DNA of 64,000 nt from Rutpela maculata (taxonomy: Eukaryota; Arthropoda; Insecta; Coleoptera; Cerambycidae). Both the position numbers and the translations under genes were made by a program. Of the stretch, positions 33,972 to 45,475 are shown one piece after another. Location of the stretch: NCBI GenBank assembly GCA_936432065.2, contig OW386285.2, forward strand, positions 100,941,869 to 101,005,868. Reading direction: 5' to 3'. Within the stretch, counting starts at the first letter, position 1; the number at the start of each line of letters is the position of its first letter. Under the pieces are notes generated by a model. It was not told the origin of the DNA. It made no database searches and worked only from the letters and a program-made list of their open reading frames with translations.

Positions 33972-35220
33972 TTTGCTATGATTGATTGATTTACCAGCGT
34001 GCGGTAGGCACTGCTGCCACTGCCAGGTATACAACTGGGCCTGCTACGTCCACGATGGGTTGGACTAAGGTCATGCTTGTTGCCAGTAGCGAGAGCCACA
34101 TGGCGCATGGTAAAGGAATGTGGGATGGGAGGTGTAGGTATTTGTGAGATGCGTTACCGCATTGTGTCGTGAGGGAGCGTTTAAGCGCCCTTTTTTGTGT
34201 GTTTGGTTCTGGACTTCTGCCTATTCTGACTCTTCTTGTAAAATATGTTGCCGTGTTGTGTCGTAATATGGAGTGTTTTTGCTCCTCTTTTTGCGTTTTT
34301 GCTTCTTCGAATCTTCTTTTTTTTGAGTCTTTTGATTCCTCGGTTTCCAATTGTGGTAGAGTATATATCCTTGCGATTTGTTAGTGGTGTTCATTTGTTG
34401 ATCCTGATCCTTTCAATTGTCGTTCTCCACTGTAGCATGGTCTCCCTATTTTTAGTTTGTTGCTGTGCGGTGCTAACACTTTCTTTAGTAAATGTGTTGG
34501 GTTTCTTCCTTGGGTATGTCCCCAATACTTCATTGCGTGTATATCTATAATGTTGATGTATTGTGTCGCTGTTTTCGTCTAATTGTTTTAGTTGGACGAT
34601 GCCCTTTCTGCTCTTCTCAAAAACTTCTTCTGTTGGCTTTTGTTGTTGCCGCGTTTTTGACTCCATATATCATCGTTGTCCATACATTTGGTAAGGTCCC
34701 ATGATAGTTTATTTTTCTCAATGAACGGTATGTTGCCCTTGTGCCGTTTTGATTCTCTCCTTTACTGTTTCTCTCCGCTCCAGCTGGTTCGTCCGATCTG
34801 TTCCTAGGTACATCAATTTGTTCGGTGTTCTTAGGGAATATTCATCCATTTTGTGTTCCTCTCCGCTGGTCCAACTCTTCTTCTTCTGCATCGATTAGTA
34901 GATTATCGACGTATGTGTGAGTTTTCTTAGAGAACACCATTTTTCTGAAAGAAACCTTCACTAGGTATACCTCCGCTGAAGTGTTGTGCGAACTCAGCTC
35001 TGACGCAGTATATCAACAATACCTCATTGATTATTTCGAGTTTCATTTTAATTATTATCATTACCATGATTTCTAGCATTTATTCCTTGGATGGTGGCTT
35101 ATTGAAGGGTCTTCTTGTATTAATTTGATTCATTCATTTTTTGCTTTCTCTTCTTCCTCCAGTTTATCTCCACTGTTGCCGTGGTAAACCTCTTCTCGTG
35201 TATGTGTTACAATTTTTTCT
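33972..35220 (-). pseudogene. RTE-like non-LTR retrotransposon 3' part, degenerate
   Basis: Read on the minus strand, broken frames give KMDEYSLRTPNKLMYLGTD (about 34855-34800), RRETVKERI and later KYWGHTQG. These follow the thumb and C-terminal tail pattern of RTE-type ORF2 (F/YLG, then E..RI, then GH). The 3' end (34150-33975) ends in an AATC-type simple repeat (AATCAATCAATC on the minus strand), as many non-LTR elements do. The terminal 150-200 bp match the element at 40905-42650. The upstream half is too decayed to read. Clade is tentative. Confidence 0.6.
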
Positions 35221-35408
35221 GTGTGCCCCCCTGCCACCGCTTTACTGCCCCTGACTCGTTCCCCCGTTTCTTTGATTTTGTGGTCCTATGTTCTGTATTC
35301 AATTCATCATTATTGTGTATAGATACCATTTGCTGAGAAAAACTATGCATTTCCACTGAACTGCAAGAAATTCAGCCCCCGGCGTATTAAGCCAATAGTA
35401 CGCCACTG
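35221..35408 (-). mobile_element. End of a hAT-type element
   Basis: On the minus strand the sequence starts CAGTGGCGTACTATTGGC and soon carries a GGGGGC run, like the ends of the other hAT-type MITEs here. No matching opposite end or target duplication was found, so only one terminus is called. Confidence 0.45.
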
Positions 35409-35639
35409 ATCAGATTGTCCATTTATTACCCAAGTCAACGCTTGTTTATCTAAGAAACTCTGTTTTTCTTAAGGAATAACACCATTATTGCCTTGCTATA
35501 AATTTACGGTGACAGCGGAAGAAAAATTCTATTCTTCGAAAGTTGTTCAATATTTACAATTTTTTTCTATATGGTCATTCATTATTCAGAAAAAAGTGGT
35601 GAAAATTTAATTTGAAAAAATAGAAATTTTTTTGCATAA

Positions 35640-36482
35640 AAAATCCAATTAAAGTTAAATATCTATGCAAAAAAAAGTTATAGACCGACAGACAGACAGA
35701 AATTTTTTTCGCTCAAATTTAAACTCTCGACGTTTCATGACATTCTAAGCCTATCTGAACAATAAAAATTTTTAAACATTTTTTTGTCGCTACTATACTT
35801 CCACTGGATGTGGAAGTAAAAATCGCTGCCCAAGGAATCACTACTTCCACATCCAGATTTTCTATCCAAGTCTCTCATAACGAAAAAATTTTGTGTGTGG
35901 AAATAATTGTTTATAGAACTTTAATAATATAATATTTGAAATCGTCTACCCCAAAAACCCATAAACGATATCCCACACGGTAGTTGGGTGGGAGTGGTGA
36001 CAGGGGGGTGGTAGTGGGGGTGGATGAAGTAAAAAAATATTTGGAGGCTTTTGATTCTTGTACACACACTAAATCACATTTTTTTTTTCATCCCCTTTAA
36101 TAATGGGGTAAGGGTGGTAATGGGGGTAGCTAATGCCAAAAAAGTTTTTGAAACCTTAAGCTTCTCTTATACACACTAAATACCAATTTTATGGACTCTT
36201 ACCTGCTTGATTTACCTATTTATCCCATTTTACCCCCCAACCCTTCGACAGAATAAGATGAAAATATAATATAGTTCCAGATCCCGTTGAAGAACATACG
36301 TGTACCAAATTTCAAGTGAATATCTTAAACGGTTCCAGAGTAAACGTGCGCACAAAAAAAGTTACAGACCGACTGACAGACAGAGAGACAGAAATTTTTT
36401 TTTTTCGCTCAAATTTAAAATCTCGACGTTTCATGACAAAAATATTTTTGTCGTTACTATACTTCCACTGGATGTGGAAGTA
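35640..36482 (-). mobile_element. Repeat family F, two copies head to tail
   Basis: On the minus strand one full copy runs from the hairpin start at about 36482 to GCAGCGATTTTT at about 35822. A second copy begins immediately (ACTTCCACATCC at about 35820) and is cut near 35640. The junction has no spacer, so this is a tandem arrangement rather than two independent insertions. Confidence 0.8.
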
Positions 36483-36593
36483 AAATAGCATGTTCTATTT
36501 GCAGTAAAAGCCACTTATTTGTGACTCCTCTGTAACCTACAGACTCGTCACAAAAGTATCACTTTTACTCCTAATAAAACAATATAATATTAT

Positions 36594-37087
36594 ACTCTTC
36601 GCAAAAACGAAGAGTATATTGTATTTGATCGGCACATTTCTAAAATCGTAAATATCGGTCGTAGAGAAAAAATTTTCATATCATTGTGTTAGTGAACGAA
36701 TTCTGAACAAATTTCAAAATGTCCGTCTGTCTGTCCGTCCGTCTGTCACGTTTCTTGTAAGCACGATAACTTAAGAAAGAAAAATCCGACCGTATTGAAA
36801 TTTAGAAAGTAAGTTAGTGTTAGCTAGAGGAAGAACCCTATTGTGTTTGAAGAAAATCGATCAGTAAATAAAAAAGTTATTAATTATTTAATTAAAAAAA
36901 AATATATTCTCTTAATTTTTGTCGCTTGTACTAAATGGAAATCTTGCGAAATATTATTTCCATAATATATTTTTTTTTGTTTATGAATTTTACTAATATA
37001 TATTTCATAGAAGTACGAGTTGAAATACCTATGTATGATTGTCGAAAGATATATATCACAGACAATCAGTTTTTCTAGCAATAACTG
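36594..37087 (+). mobile_element. Hairpin-started repeat left of the SINE head
   Basis: It begins with a short perfect hairpin (ACTCTTCG..CGAAGAGT) followed by ATATTGTATTTG, then (GTCCGTCT)n at about 36720-36748 and TTCTTGTAAGCACGATAACTT. No coding content. The right boundary is uncertain. Confidence 0.5.
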
Positions 37088-38010
37088 GTGGCGCAGCGAC
37101 CTAAAGCTTTGCGTTGCAATCCAGCCACGACAATGAGAAAACTTCGAGTTCTCGAACATAAATTTATGCGCCTCATCTCTGGTTCGGACAGATACACCTC
37201 CCTCAGAGATGTATATGATCGTTGCCACGACATAACCCCACTAGCGGACTACGTCCAAGAAATTTCTCAAAAATTTAACGAATTCAAACTGGGCGATAGT
37301 TCGTTCCGCAACATAACCCCAAGCATAATGCAATCCTTTTCGATATCTGACACCCCCTACCATACCAGGCGTTGCCTATTTTCCGGCAACCTCTCTAGCC
37401 ATACTTTCCTATACAACTTCTTATTTCTCCACCTTTAATCTTTACTAAAACCTATAACCAACCTTCTCTATCTGTTTTATCCTTTTTGTTCTTTTGTCCT
37501 TTTTTGTTTCTAAATTCCATCTTGACCTATAAATTCTTAAAAACCAAAATATTTCTTACCATATCTTTTTAAAGTTCCACGACATTTTCCTGGCGGCAGG
37601 AAGACCACCACGGTGGAATTACTTCCAACGGGTTTTTTCGTTCAGTTCTGTTTTCCCGTGCCAACAACCAAAATTAAATAAGTGCTTTGCCTAGTGAGTG
37701 ATAATTTTTTACAATTTTCTTTTAATTAGCTTTAGGTCCGTGTGGACACATTTTAAATTTTATTTTAGTTTTTAAGTCTGCCTGTGACAGACAGGAGTAC
37801 TAACTTATAAGACATCCGTCGTTAAGCCAAACCGGACCTGCCTCGCTCAGCCCTGCAATCACCACGGCAATCAGCGCCGTGGTTGTGTGGCTGGCTCCGG
37901 GTCAGGTTCTGGCGAGGCGCATAAATGTATATAAAAATGTTTAATAAATTGTTATTGTTGTTGTTGTTTGCAATCCAAAGGTCCCGTGTTCGAATCTCAC
38001 ACAGGTTGGA
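37085..38010 (+). mobile_element. tRNA-derived SINE head, split by a Jockey-like fragment
   Basis: Removing the insertion at 37124-37977 leaves about 70 bp. It has an A-box-like TGGCGCAGCGA (37089-37099) and a B-box-like GTGTTCGAATC (37986-37996), with TCCCG..CACAC around it. This is a tRNA-type internal RNA polymerase III promoter. The anticodon stem can be drawn but the acceptor stem cannot, so I call it a SINE head rather than a working tRNA gene. A related piece is at 57290-57343. Confidence 0.6.
37124..37967 (+). pseudogene. Jockey-like non-LTR retrotransposon, 3' fragment with target duplication
   Basis: This 5'-truncated insertion is flanked by a perfect TTGCAATCCA duplication (37114-37123, 37968-37977) and ends in a TTATTGTTGTTGTTG tail. 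The coding part (to 37438) reads RKLRVLEHKFMRLISG, then DITPLADYVQEISQKF. This is the extreme C-terminus of a Jockey-type ORF2, similar to the tail of the copy at 46403-47522 (DISQKF). The remainder is 3' untranslated sequence. Only the last 100 codons or so arrived, so it cannot move. Confidence 0.82.
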
Positions 38011-38134
38011 TGTATTTTTTTCATATAATTTTTTTCACAACAAAGATGGTATCACAAAATTTAGGATGTTCAAAAACTAACATTATTTACAAAAAAACTG
38101 CGAAGAATATCCTATAGAATGTGTAACAATTATA

Positions 38135-38880
38135 CAGGGTCCGCCACTTAAAACTCCCCAGACTTTATTTTTTAAGCTACGACCATGTTCGGCACATCAA
38201 ATTGTAGGTATTTTTAAGGCCTTTAAATATGCATACAGAGTGTTTAAAAAAAAAATTTTTTTAAAAATAATTACGAAAAAAAAATGAATTTCCTTGAATA
38301 TTTTTTCCCTCACTCTGTACATGAACTGTGTTAATGTTTTCTTATAAAGGTTTTAATTAGCTTCAATTTATGTTATTACGTCATATTCGAAATTATTTTT
38401 GGTTTTAGAAAAAGAAATTAAAAACACTCCTTCCGATTCCAAATTGATTTGTTTTTAAATAACTGAAAAAATGTAAATAATAATTTTATGCTTTATTTGT
38501 AAAAGACATATCACAAACAATCCTAAACGTTACAAAACAGCAACAAGAAACAAAAGAAATAAATATTTTTAAAAACAAACTTTATTCAAATGTACTAAAT
38601 AATAGGAAATTGCAAAATTTTTATTAAAAAAAAATATATTTTTTTTAACCTAAATTGAAGCTAATTAAAACCTTTATAAGAAAACATTAAAACATTTCAT
38701 GTACAAGGTGAGCTAAAAAAATATTCAAAGAAATTAAGTTTCCTTTCTTAACAATTTTTTCAATTTTTTTTTTTAAATCACTCTGCATGCACAAAGGCCT
38801 TAAAATTATCTACAATTTGATGTGCCGAACATGGTCGTAGCTTAAAAAATAAGGAAATTACGAGTCCGGGGAGTTTTAAG
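38135..38880. mobile_element. Foldback MITE, Tc1/mariner-type left end
   Basis: The left end is CAGGGTCCGCCACTTAAAA after TA (38133-38134). The left arm (38135 to about 38375) pairs with the right arm (about 38640-38880). Landmarks are AAGCTACGACCATGTTCGGC and ATCAAATTGTAG. The right terminus is degraded after GGGGAGTTTTAAGTG, so no right TA can be assigned. Confidence 0.72.
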
Positions 38881-38915
38881 TGTATATAAAAAGCTCAGTG
38901 TATATAAAAAGCTCA
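38879..38915. repeat. 18-bp direct duplication
   Basis: GTGTATATAAAAAGCTCA occurs twice in a row at the degraded right end of the foldback MITE. Confidence 0.8.
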
Positions 38916-39148
38916 GTAAATTGGCGAAGAGTACGTTTTTAGCTTGTTTTTTTATGTAATCACAATCACACAATACAAAACATCTGAAACAGTTTAATGT
39001 TCTTTACTCAAACTAATCTATTAAGTCCTACTACTGATCTCAACAAAACTGACAATGCAAGCTTTCAATTATACGTTGCATTGTTGTAATTTACAGGACT
39101 GTATTGTGCTCTAAACTCTAACTGCAAAATGGATAGTGCACGCTCTAG

Positions 39149-39606
39149 CAAGGGCGGATCCAGGGGGGGGGCACCAGGGGCCATTGCCCCCCCCCCAGAA
39201 GGATCTAATATTATTTATTATTGAATAATGAAAATGTCGAAATAATTATTGATTGTTCGGCGGTAGACGGTCGCAGTCAGTGGTGGTCTGGCTAGGTTGG
39301 TTAGTTGGTAAATGCCGACTGGGCCCTAGGGTTGCGTCTAACGAGGGGTTATGCTTATAAAAAAAATTTGGTACGGGACATTTTTTTTTAGATATCCGTT
39401 TCCCGCTTAACAAAAAAATTTTTTCAGATTTCTCCCCCCCGCTCATCAAAAAAATTGGGACGACGTTTACATACGAAGCAAAAATATTCAAATCGCTGAC
39501 GAACTGAGTTTGAATCTTTATTGTAAAATGCCGACTAAGCCTTAGACACCGAGACCGCCACTGGCCGCAGTGCCTCCGCCCAGTAACCTTTCTGGATCCG
39601 CCCTTG
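39149..39606. mobile_element. 458-bp hAT-type MITE, target duplication CGCTCTAR
   Basis: The perfect 15-bp ends are CAAGGGCGGATCCAG and its inverse. The flanks are CGCTCTAG (39141-39148) and CGCTCTAA (39607-39614), seven of eight bases identical. Poly-G and poly-C runs lie just inside the left end. No transposase. Confidence 0.87.
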
Positions 39607-39774
39607 CGCTCTAACAATGGTAGTTATTGGCATCACTAGTCACATTTACTAGTCACATTTCACTTATATGAAAATGTAGCTTAAGAGAACTGTCCAGTGA
39701 ACTCTTGACATTTTTAAGGGCCAGTTTAAATATCACATTAATAATAATATTAATCTTGTGGTGTGTAGATACAA

Positions 39775-39884
39775 CCCTACAAACACTAAAGGTCGGCCTT
39801 CCAGCGGGCCATCACGGGGCCAGAAGTTTGATTTCCGGCTTAATGATGGCCCGCTGATGGGCCGACCTTTAGTGTTTGTTGGGA
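39775..39884. repeat. Compact hairpin, possible MITE
   Basis: The arm starting AAACACTAAAGGTCGGCC (39781-39798) has an inverted partner at 39861-39878. The stem extends through GCGGGCCATCA on the left and TGATGGCCCGC on the right. It is more GC-rich than its surroundings. No clear target duplication. Confidence 0.75.
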
Positions 39885-39899
39885 AGCATACGACAAAGG

Positions 39900-40480
39900 T
39901 AAACATCATTACACTGACTTTGCTGCATTAAAGTAACTATACATATGAAACCATAGCTCGAATAATTTGGGTGTTAGAGCGCGAACCCCAAAAATATTAT
40001 AACGGAATATTTTCATAATCATTCTATTTTAACTTCGTAAAAAAATAAAAAGTATCTACCAAAAAGGTCCTGTGTAATTTTATTTTGAGTTGTATACTGA
40101 TAATAAGCTACCAATAAGCTACCTTATAAAATTGTTTGATTGGAAATTATAAGTGGCGTCATCCTAACTGATCAATTTGTAACTAAAATAGATATACATA
40201 AAATCTGATTGCTGTGATCTATTAACTTTGATTGACTACTGCGGAGAAAATGAAAATTGATACATACAATATTTATTGACATAATGATTATGCTTGACTA
40301 GTTTGATGAAATTCACTCACAAGCAGCAGATATATCAATTTTCAATATTGCAGCATTACTCATTCATGAGTTGTAAATCCATCCACTTTTAGGTCTTCTT
40401 AGAGCTGCATTTTTCGTCCAACGTACCAGTCCAGGCAAAGTTTACGAACACTTTCATCTAGTCTGGAATTTAAATTTTTC
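39900..40480. other. No gene seen
   Basis: AT-rich sequence without supported features. Confidence 0.45.
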
Positions 40481-40566
40481 ACTTCCCTCAGTTACTGAAC
40501 GGAAGTACCTATTGTAGTCGTGAAAAAATTACTCTCCGAGTTTTCGTGGGTTTTTCATGTTTCAGA

Positions 40567-40807
40567 TTATGTAAAGTAAAATATGTGACGGATGACAACA
40601 AGGCAACCAAACCACGTGGCATCCAACATGGCGTGTGTGGGTCTCGAGGGCAAACATTCATTTTCATTCGTTAAACGTTTGCGTTTTTCTGTTGGCTTGG
40701 CTACGTTTCCGGAATTTAGTAAAAATAAACCCGTGTTTGCCAATTGTTTGCCCACAACGCCATATTTTGACAGGTCGTTGGATTCCCTAATAGTATTTGC
40801 CATGTAG
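40567..40807. other. Stretch open on both strands, coding status unresolved
   Basis: About 70-78 codons are open from an ATG on each strand, and CpG and GC content exceed the surroundings. Neither peptide is recognisable. The minus reading has an NSGNVAKPTEKRKRL-like basic segment. It could be a short exon, a promoter-proximal region, or chance. A repeat of the hairpin-start type (40487 onward) abuts it. Confidence 0.25.
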
Positions 40808-40904
40808 TTAAAACGAAAGAAATCTACGTAAATAAAATAATCAATTAAGAACTGATTGAGGAAAAAATAATATTTGAGAGCGAATGAACATCTGATATAC
40901 TATT

Positions 40905-42650
40905 GATTTGATTGATTTGATGTTATTAACCAGCATTCGGTAGGCATTGCTGCCACTCGCGGGCCACATACCGCCAAGGCGGCTACATCTATGGGTTGGA
41001 TTTGGGTCCTGCTTGTTTACAGCAGCGACACAAGACGCATGGTACAGGAATGTGGGATGGAAATTATGAAATGCGTTACCAAGTCGTGTCGTAGAGGGTT
41101 CATACTTCTCTCTTTTAGAGTTCTATTTCCCTTGTTTCTGATTCCGACAGAGCATATATCCCAGTACTTCATTGTGTATGTTCCTGTCCTTTTTGTAATA
41201 GTTTTCTTCTTATTTATGTTGACGTTTAATGTAGGTAGTTGCTTTATTCTTGTTGTTTTTGCTAGTAGCTGTTTTCAGACTTCTTCTACATCGTGACGTC
41301 AGAGGATAGGAAACGAAACGGTCGCGCAACATATCAAAGCTCGTGCATTCCGCTTGAGATTGTCGAGTATTTGTCTGTGCATCTAGCGGGTTCCTATTAA
41401 GTGACGTCACGGCCGAGATTCGACAAGGCGGGTGCGGTCCATGTTTATAATTTTTTTTAGACGATTTACAGGTCTCACAAAATTCTAGTTTTTTGCACAG
41501 GGTCTTAGAATGTTAAGATCTTTCCGATAATCAAATAAAAAAAAAACTGCTAAACGGGCCCATTCTGTTTAGTAGTCTGATGATTTTCCAATGTGTTCGA
41601 GTGGGATTGGTGCATAGTATTTGCATCCTATACTGCAATTTTATTCTTCTGTAATCATCTATATCCTGTCGTCAGTTGATTTTGAGGGAGGGATATTTGT
41701 ATGGTTGGGTTCCATTCCGTAGGCAGAGGTGTGATTTCCATGTACGCCCTGCCCTGGTGATAATTAATCACTAAGGTTTCCCCCTTTAGTTTTTTCGTTC
41801 CATAGTGCATTAACTCGTTTATTTTCTCTACTACAAATGCAGTACTTCTTTTAGCTCTAGTCATTATTTCTAGCAGTTGCCGTGATATGTATCTCCTTGT
41901 GTGTATATTATTGGTTATTCTGTTTATTTTTTGTTTTTTTTTTTAGTCATTGTTCTGGTGGAAGGGTTTATATATTGTCAAAGAATGCATATTTATTTTA
42001 ATTCCTTCGTTTATGTTCCACGTCTGGTGTTATTTGTATGTCGTGTTCATCGCTTTTACCTGTTCATGTTAGTTGTTTTTTCATTTCTTGTTAAGCTCAT
42101 AGGTGACTTCTTAACTTTTTAACATTTTTCTTTCTGCAATTTTTACTTTTGAACTTATTAATGTTCAATCTAGCTCTTCCCCTGTCACTTGTTTTTTCTA
42201 TTTCTTCGAGGTATTTCTTCTGAAAGTCTTCTTGCTATAATAGGAAAATATTCCAGATATTGTATGCTGTTTTGTTATTTCCTTTGCTTCTTTTCTCTCT
42301 TCGTATATCCAGTTTCCTATGCAGTAATTTGTGGTCTGTACTGACTACTGCTGTCCTTTTGGCTTTAATATTCTTGATTTTTATCTCCCTACATACCAGG
42401 ATATGGTGTATTTGTGAAATTGAGCTTCTATTGCTCCACATGCCGAGACAGGTTTAGCTTTTGCTTCACGTGTTCCTTATTGTTAAATCATCTCCTAAAA
42501 TTATGGTAGGCATTTTCTTATCTCATTTCTTCTGGTTTCTTGAGTTGTCTGCCTGAATATGTTAATTATTTGGAATAATGTGTTCCTATTTTCCTGAGTT
42601 TCTATCTTGCAAAGTACCTTTTATGTCATTCCAATTATAATTCGATTTTC
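40905..42650 (-). pseudogene. RTE-like non-LTR retrotransposon with endonuclease remnant
   Basis: On the minus strand the order is 5' to 3'. An endonuclease end reads SSISQIHHILVCREIKIKN and then TDHKLLHRKL (42441-42240); SDH is the usual catalytic signature and here reads TDH. An endonuclease-RT linker (about 42235-42120) and a reverse-transcriptase finger trace (AKRSTAFVVEKINELM to PTEWNPTIQI, 41864-41655) follow. The 3' end at about 40905 has an ATCAA-type tail. The last 200 bp match 33972-34170. Many stops and deletions; the catalytic RT core is not visible. Confidence 0.6.
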
Positions 42651-42892
42651 GTGTAAAAAATTTCTTATTTGAAAGATCTTTAGAGAGACTGTGCGCTTAA
42701 CAAGCAAGCGTGACAGATGGAAGGAGATGTATTCTAAGCTTTACCAGTACAACTAAAAAAAATTGTTCGGAACAAACAAAAATTTTGTTACGTATATACA
42801 AAGCAATTTCTTGGTTGATGTTAATAAATTTTTGTTGCTTCAAACAATTTTGTTTTGCCGCGAAGCAAGCAGTTAGGCCTTACACTAACAGT

Positions 42893-43790
42893 TTTTGCCC
42901 TGTATCTCCGTAACGGTACATCTTACAAAAAAATTGCAAAGAGGTTTTTTGATTAGAATTGAATTTTCTACAACTTTTTGTAAATTGAATAATTGAAAAG
43001 TTATAACAGAAGATTGTCACAAAATTTGTGCTGAAACTTTTTTTTCTTCAATGTTAACAAAAAAAATACATACAAGTTTTTCGTAAAGGACTTCATAACG
43101 AATAATTTTCATAATTCATTATTCATTTCACGGGCTAAACATTAAATTTTTATTTAACTTGTTGTGCATGTATGTATGTATGTTAGGATGTTTAGTCCAG
43201 ATCTTGAGTTTAGGTCAAATCTTGCAAATCAATTTTGAACCACTTAACGATGTCCAAATGAGCTGAAATTTTGCATACTCGTGCAGTTCTGGTACCAATA
43301 CAATAATATGGAACCAAAAAATGTGCCTTTTAGTACACTATAATATTTACTTTTTTTTGGTCGTATAGTGTATTCACTCAGATATTGCACTTTATGGTGC
43401 TTAAGATTCGGTACTATTTTAAGTATGAATATAAAATAAAATTAAGTGTGAAAAATTCTTTTTAAAAACAAGCTTCGATCCCTTCGCAGTGCTGTAAAAC
43501 CCTTCAGAATTAAGAAAGTTTAAAAAAGTATAATCAGAAATTATTCGTTATGAAATCCTCTACAAAAAACATGTGATGTATTTTTTTTGTTAAAATTGAA
43601 GAAAAAAAAGTTTTAGCACTTAAAAGAAAATGTGACAAGTTTCTATCTTCTAAGGGTTATAAGTGTTATAACTTTTTAATTATTCAATTTACGACAAAAA
43701 GTTTCTCTAGTAAAGTTGTAGAGATTTCGATTCTAAACTCCATTTATTTTTTGTAAGATGTAGGTACCGTTAAAGAGATATAAGACCCAT
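42893..43790. repeat. Foldback repeat
   Basis: The left arm (about 42893-43110) and right arm (about 43535-43790) are inverted copies. Landmarks are ATCTCCGTAACGGTACATCTTAC and AATTATTCGTTATGAA. The centre contains GCTGAAATTTTGCATACTCG, related to 6460. No coding capacity. Confidence 0.68.
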
Positions 43791-43872
43791 TTTTTACCCC
43801 ACCCACTTGGCCACCGAAAACTCAATTTAAACTTACACCGCCCTCCCCCCCCCCACACTACAAAAAAAAAAC

Positions 43873-44073
43873 TTGTCCTATACAAAATGCAAGGTTAAAT
43901 GTAACATTTCAATGTACCAATTATATTATAAAAAACATTTATTAACAGACCTTCAGATGCGTAATTTAGATGAGGCGTCCATGGACTTTGAAAAGCAAAA
44001 GAAAAAAATATTTATTACCAAGTATATAAAATTGATGAAACGAAAACATGTTGAAATTAAAATTGGGAGGTAA
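43873..44073 (+). other. Small open frame, unrecognised
   Basis: Sixty-six codons ending in a Lys-rich helix (FEKQKKKIFITKYIKLMKRK). The helix recalls the C-terminal coiled segment of Myb/SANT- or MADF-type transposon accessory proteins, but no other domain is present. AT-rich DNA readily gives Lys-rich frames by chance. Confidence 0.15.
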
Positions 44074-44099
44074 TTTGATTTCATCTAAGGAAAGGAATA

Positions 44100-45068
44100 T
44101 TTTTATGTAATTAATAATTATAAATTATTAACATCAACTGACAACGTTCCATATCTTTCATATTACGTAGGTACCTTGTTATCGTTAATATAATTTAAAA
44201 TTTAATTAATGACATTAATTTATAAAAAAGGAACATTTTGTACATATATGGTTAAGGGTCTTCTACGGCAGCGTCGGCAGCTGATCGTATATTAAAATGT
44301 CAAATAGAAATCTTGTAGAGCACTAAATTCTGTACAATTTCTGACACCACTTTGTAAGACTAATACTTTACGAGCTTAAGCCCATCAAAAGTGATAAAAA
44401 ATAATAATTTGTTATTATCAATTTTGTAGAGTACTAAATTCTCTATTTAGTGCTCTACAAGTTTTATATATTTTTATTTCCCATCAATAACTGAACTAGA
44501 TATTTTGAAAAAACAGTTTTTTATTACTTGCAAAAAAGTTTGAAATATAAATTATAGAGAATTTCACGCAATTTATTCGATCAAAAGCTAACGAAATGTT
44601 TTGAAAAACACTTTTTTTATATAACTTTTGACGGGCTGCCGTTCGTAAACTATTAGCCCTATAAAATACTGTTTATGACAGAAATTATAAGTGCTCTATA
44701 AAACATTTGACATTTTTTAATGTACGATCAAGAGTTTACGAAATATTCGCAAAAACTACCCAGCAAGCACATAATTGGCTCATCATTAACAAACTACTAA
44801 TCTAAAAACATTTTTTTTATCCAAGTCTTATAATCATAGCCCGTATTTCGGATGACTTTCCAGAGACGGACTCTGAATTACACGATACTATCTAATACTT
44901 TTGTAAAGTTACAATCAGAAACATCGTTCGCTAACAATAAGTATTATTGCCAAACAAACCAAAAAATCTTTAAATACAAAATTTTTATTTTATAAACCTT
45001 AGTGAAAGTCCAGGTGACCGCTTATTGAGATGTTTACATTTCTCTACAGATAAAAAGAGTCCCTGACC
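44100..45068. other. Repeat-derived spacer with a small hairpin, no gene seen
   Basis: Contains recurring GCTCTAC phrases and a hairpin at 44426-44458 (GTAGAGTACTAAAT with its inverse). No coding frame. Confidence 0.45.
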
Positions 45069-45178
45069 CTCCAGACCACAAACCACCCATACCTATAGAC
45101 TTTCAACTTATATGGAAGCAAATGGAATCACTTTGTACGGTCACGTGATGTAAGTGTAGTTGCGCTTCCAACCCAGAG

Positions 45179-45475
45179 ATGTCGCGCTCTAGAGTAATTT
45201 TATCAATAGTGTTGGTAGCAAAAAAAATAGTTGACAGCGACGTGGTGTCACAAACGTCAAAGTTATGGTCAAAGTTGTTTATTGTTTGGAAATGGGATAT
45301 AAAATGTTGTGTTATTAATTGTGAGGACAGTATGATTCATAAGCATCGGTTCCCTCATCCATCTAAAGACCTCAATAGATTTTAAAAAGTGGTTAAGAGT
45401 AATCAACAATCCACTGTTTGTCATCGACATTTTGAAAGCCGGTATTATTTATGCGGAAGGTGCTTTACAATGGTG
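45179..45475 (+). pseudogene. THAP zinc finger of a P-type transposase, truncated
   Basis: THAP domains bind the ends of P-type elements. The frame reads KCCVINCEDSMIHKHRFPHP, then SKDLNRF, up to a stop at 45385. After a one-base shift it continues KSNQQSTVCHRHFESRYY to about 45450. This supplies the C2CH ligands (C-x4-C, then C-x2-H), the HRFP block and CHRHF. The usual AVPTIF-type end and the rest of the transposase are absent. The frame is interrupted right where an inverted repeat begins at about 45475. Inactive as a transposase, but such a fragment could have acted as a binding-only repressor before it decayed. Confidence 0.75.

Noticed and set aside
34169..34704. Hydrophobic plus-strand frames resembling membrane proteins
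   Set aside because: Antisense of the RTE-like remnant on the minus strand; the same happens at 40991-42457.
37085..37996. tRNA gene
   Set aside because: A- and B-box-like sequences are present only after removing an insertion and no acceptor stem can be formed, so it is SINE-type.
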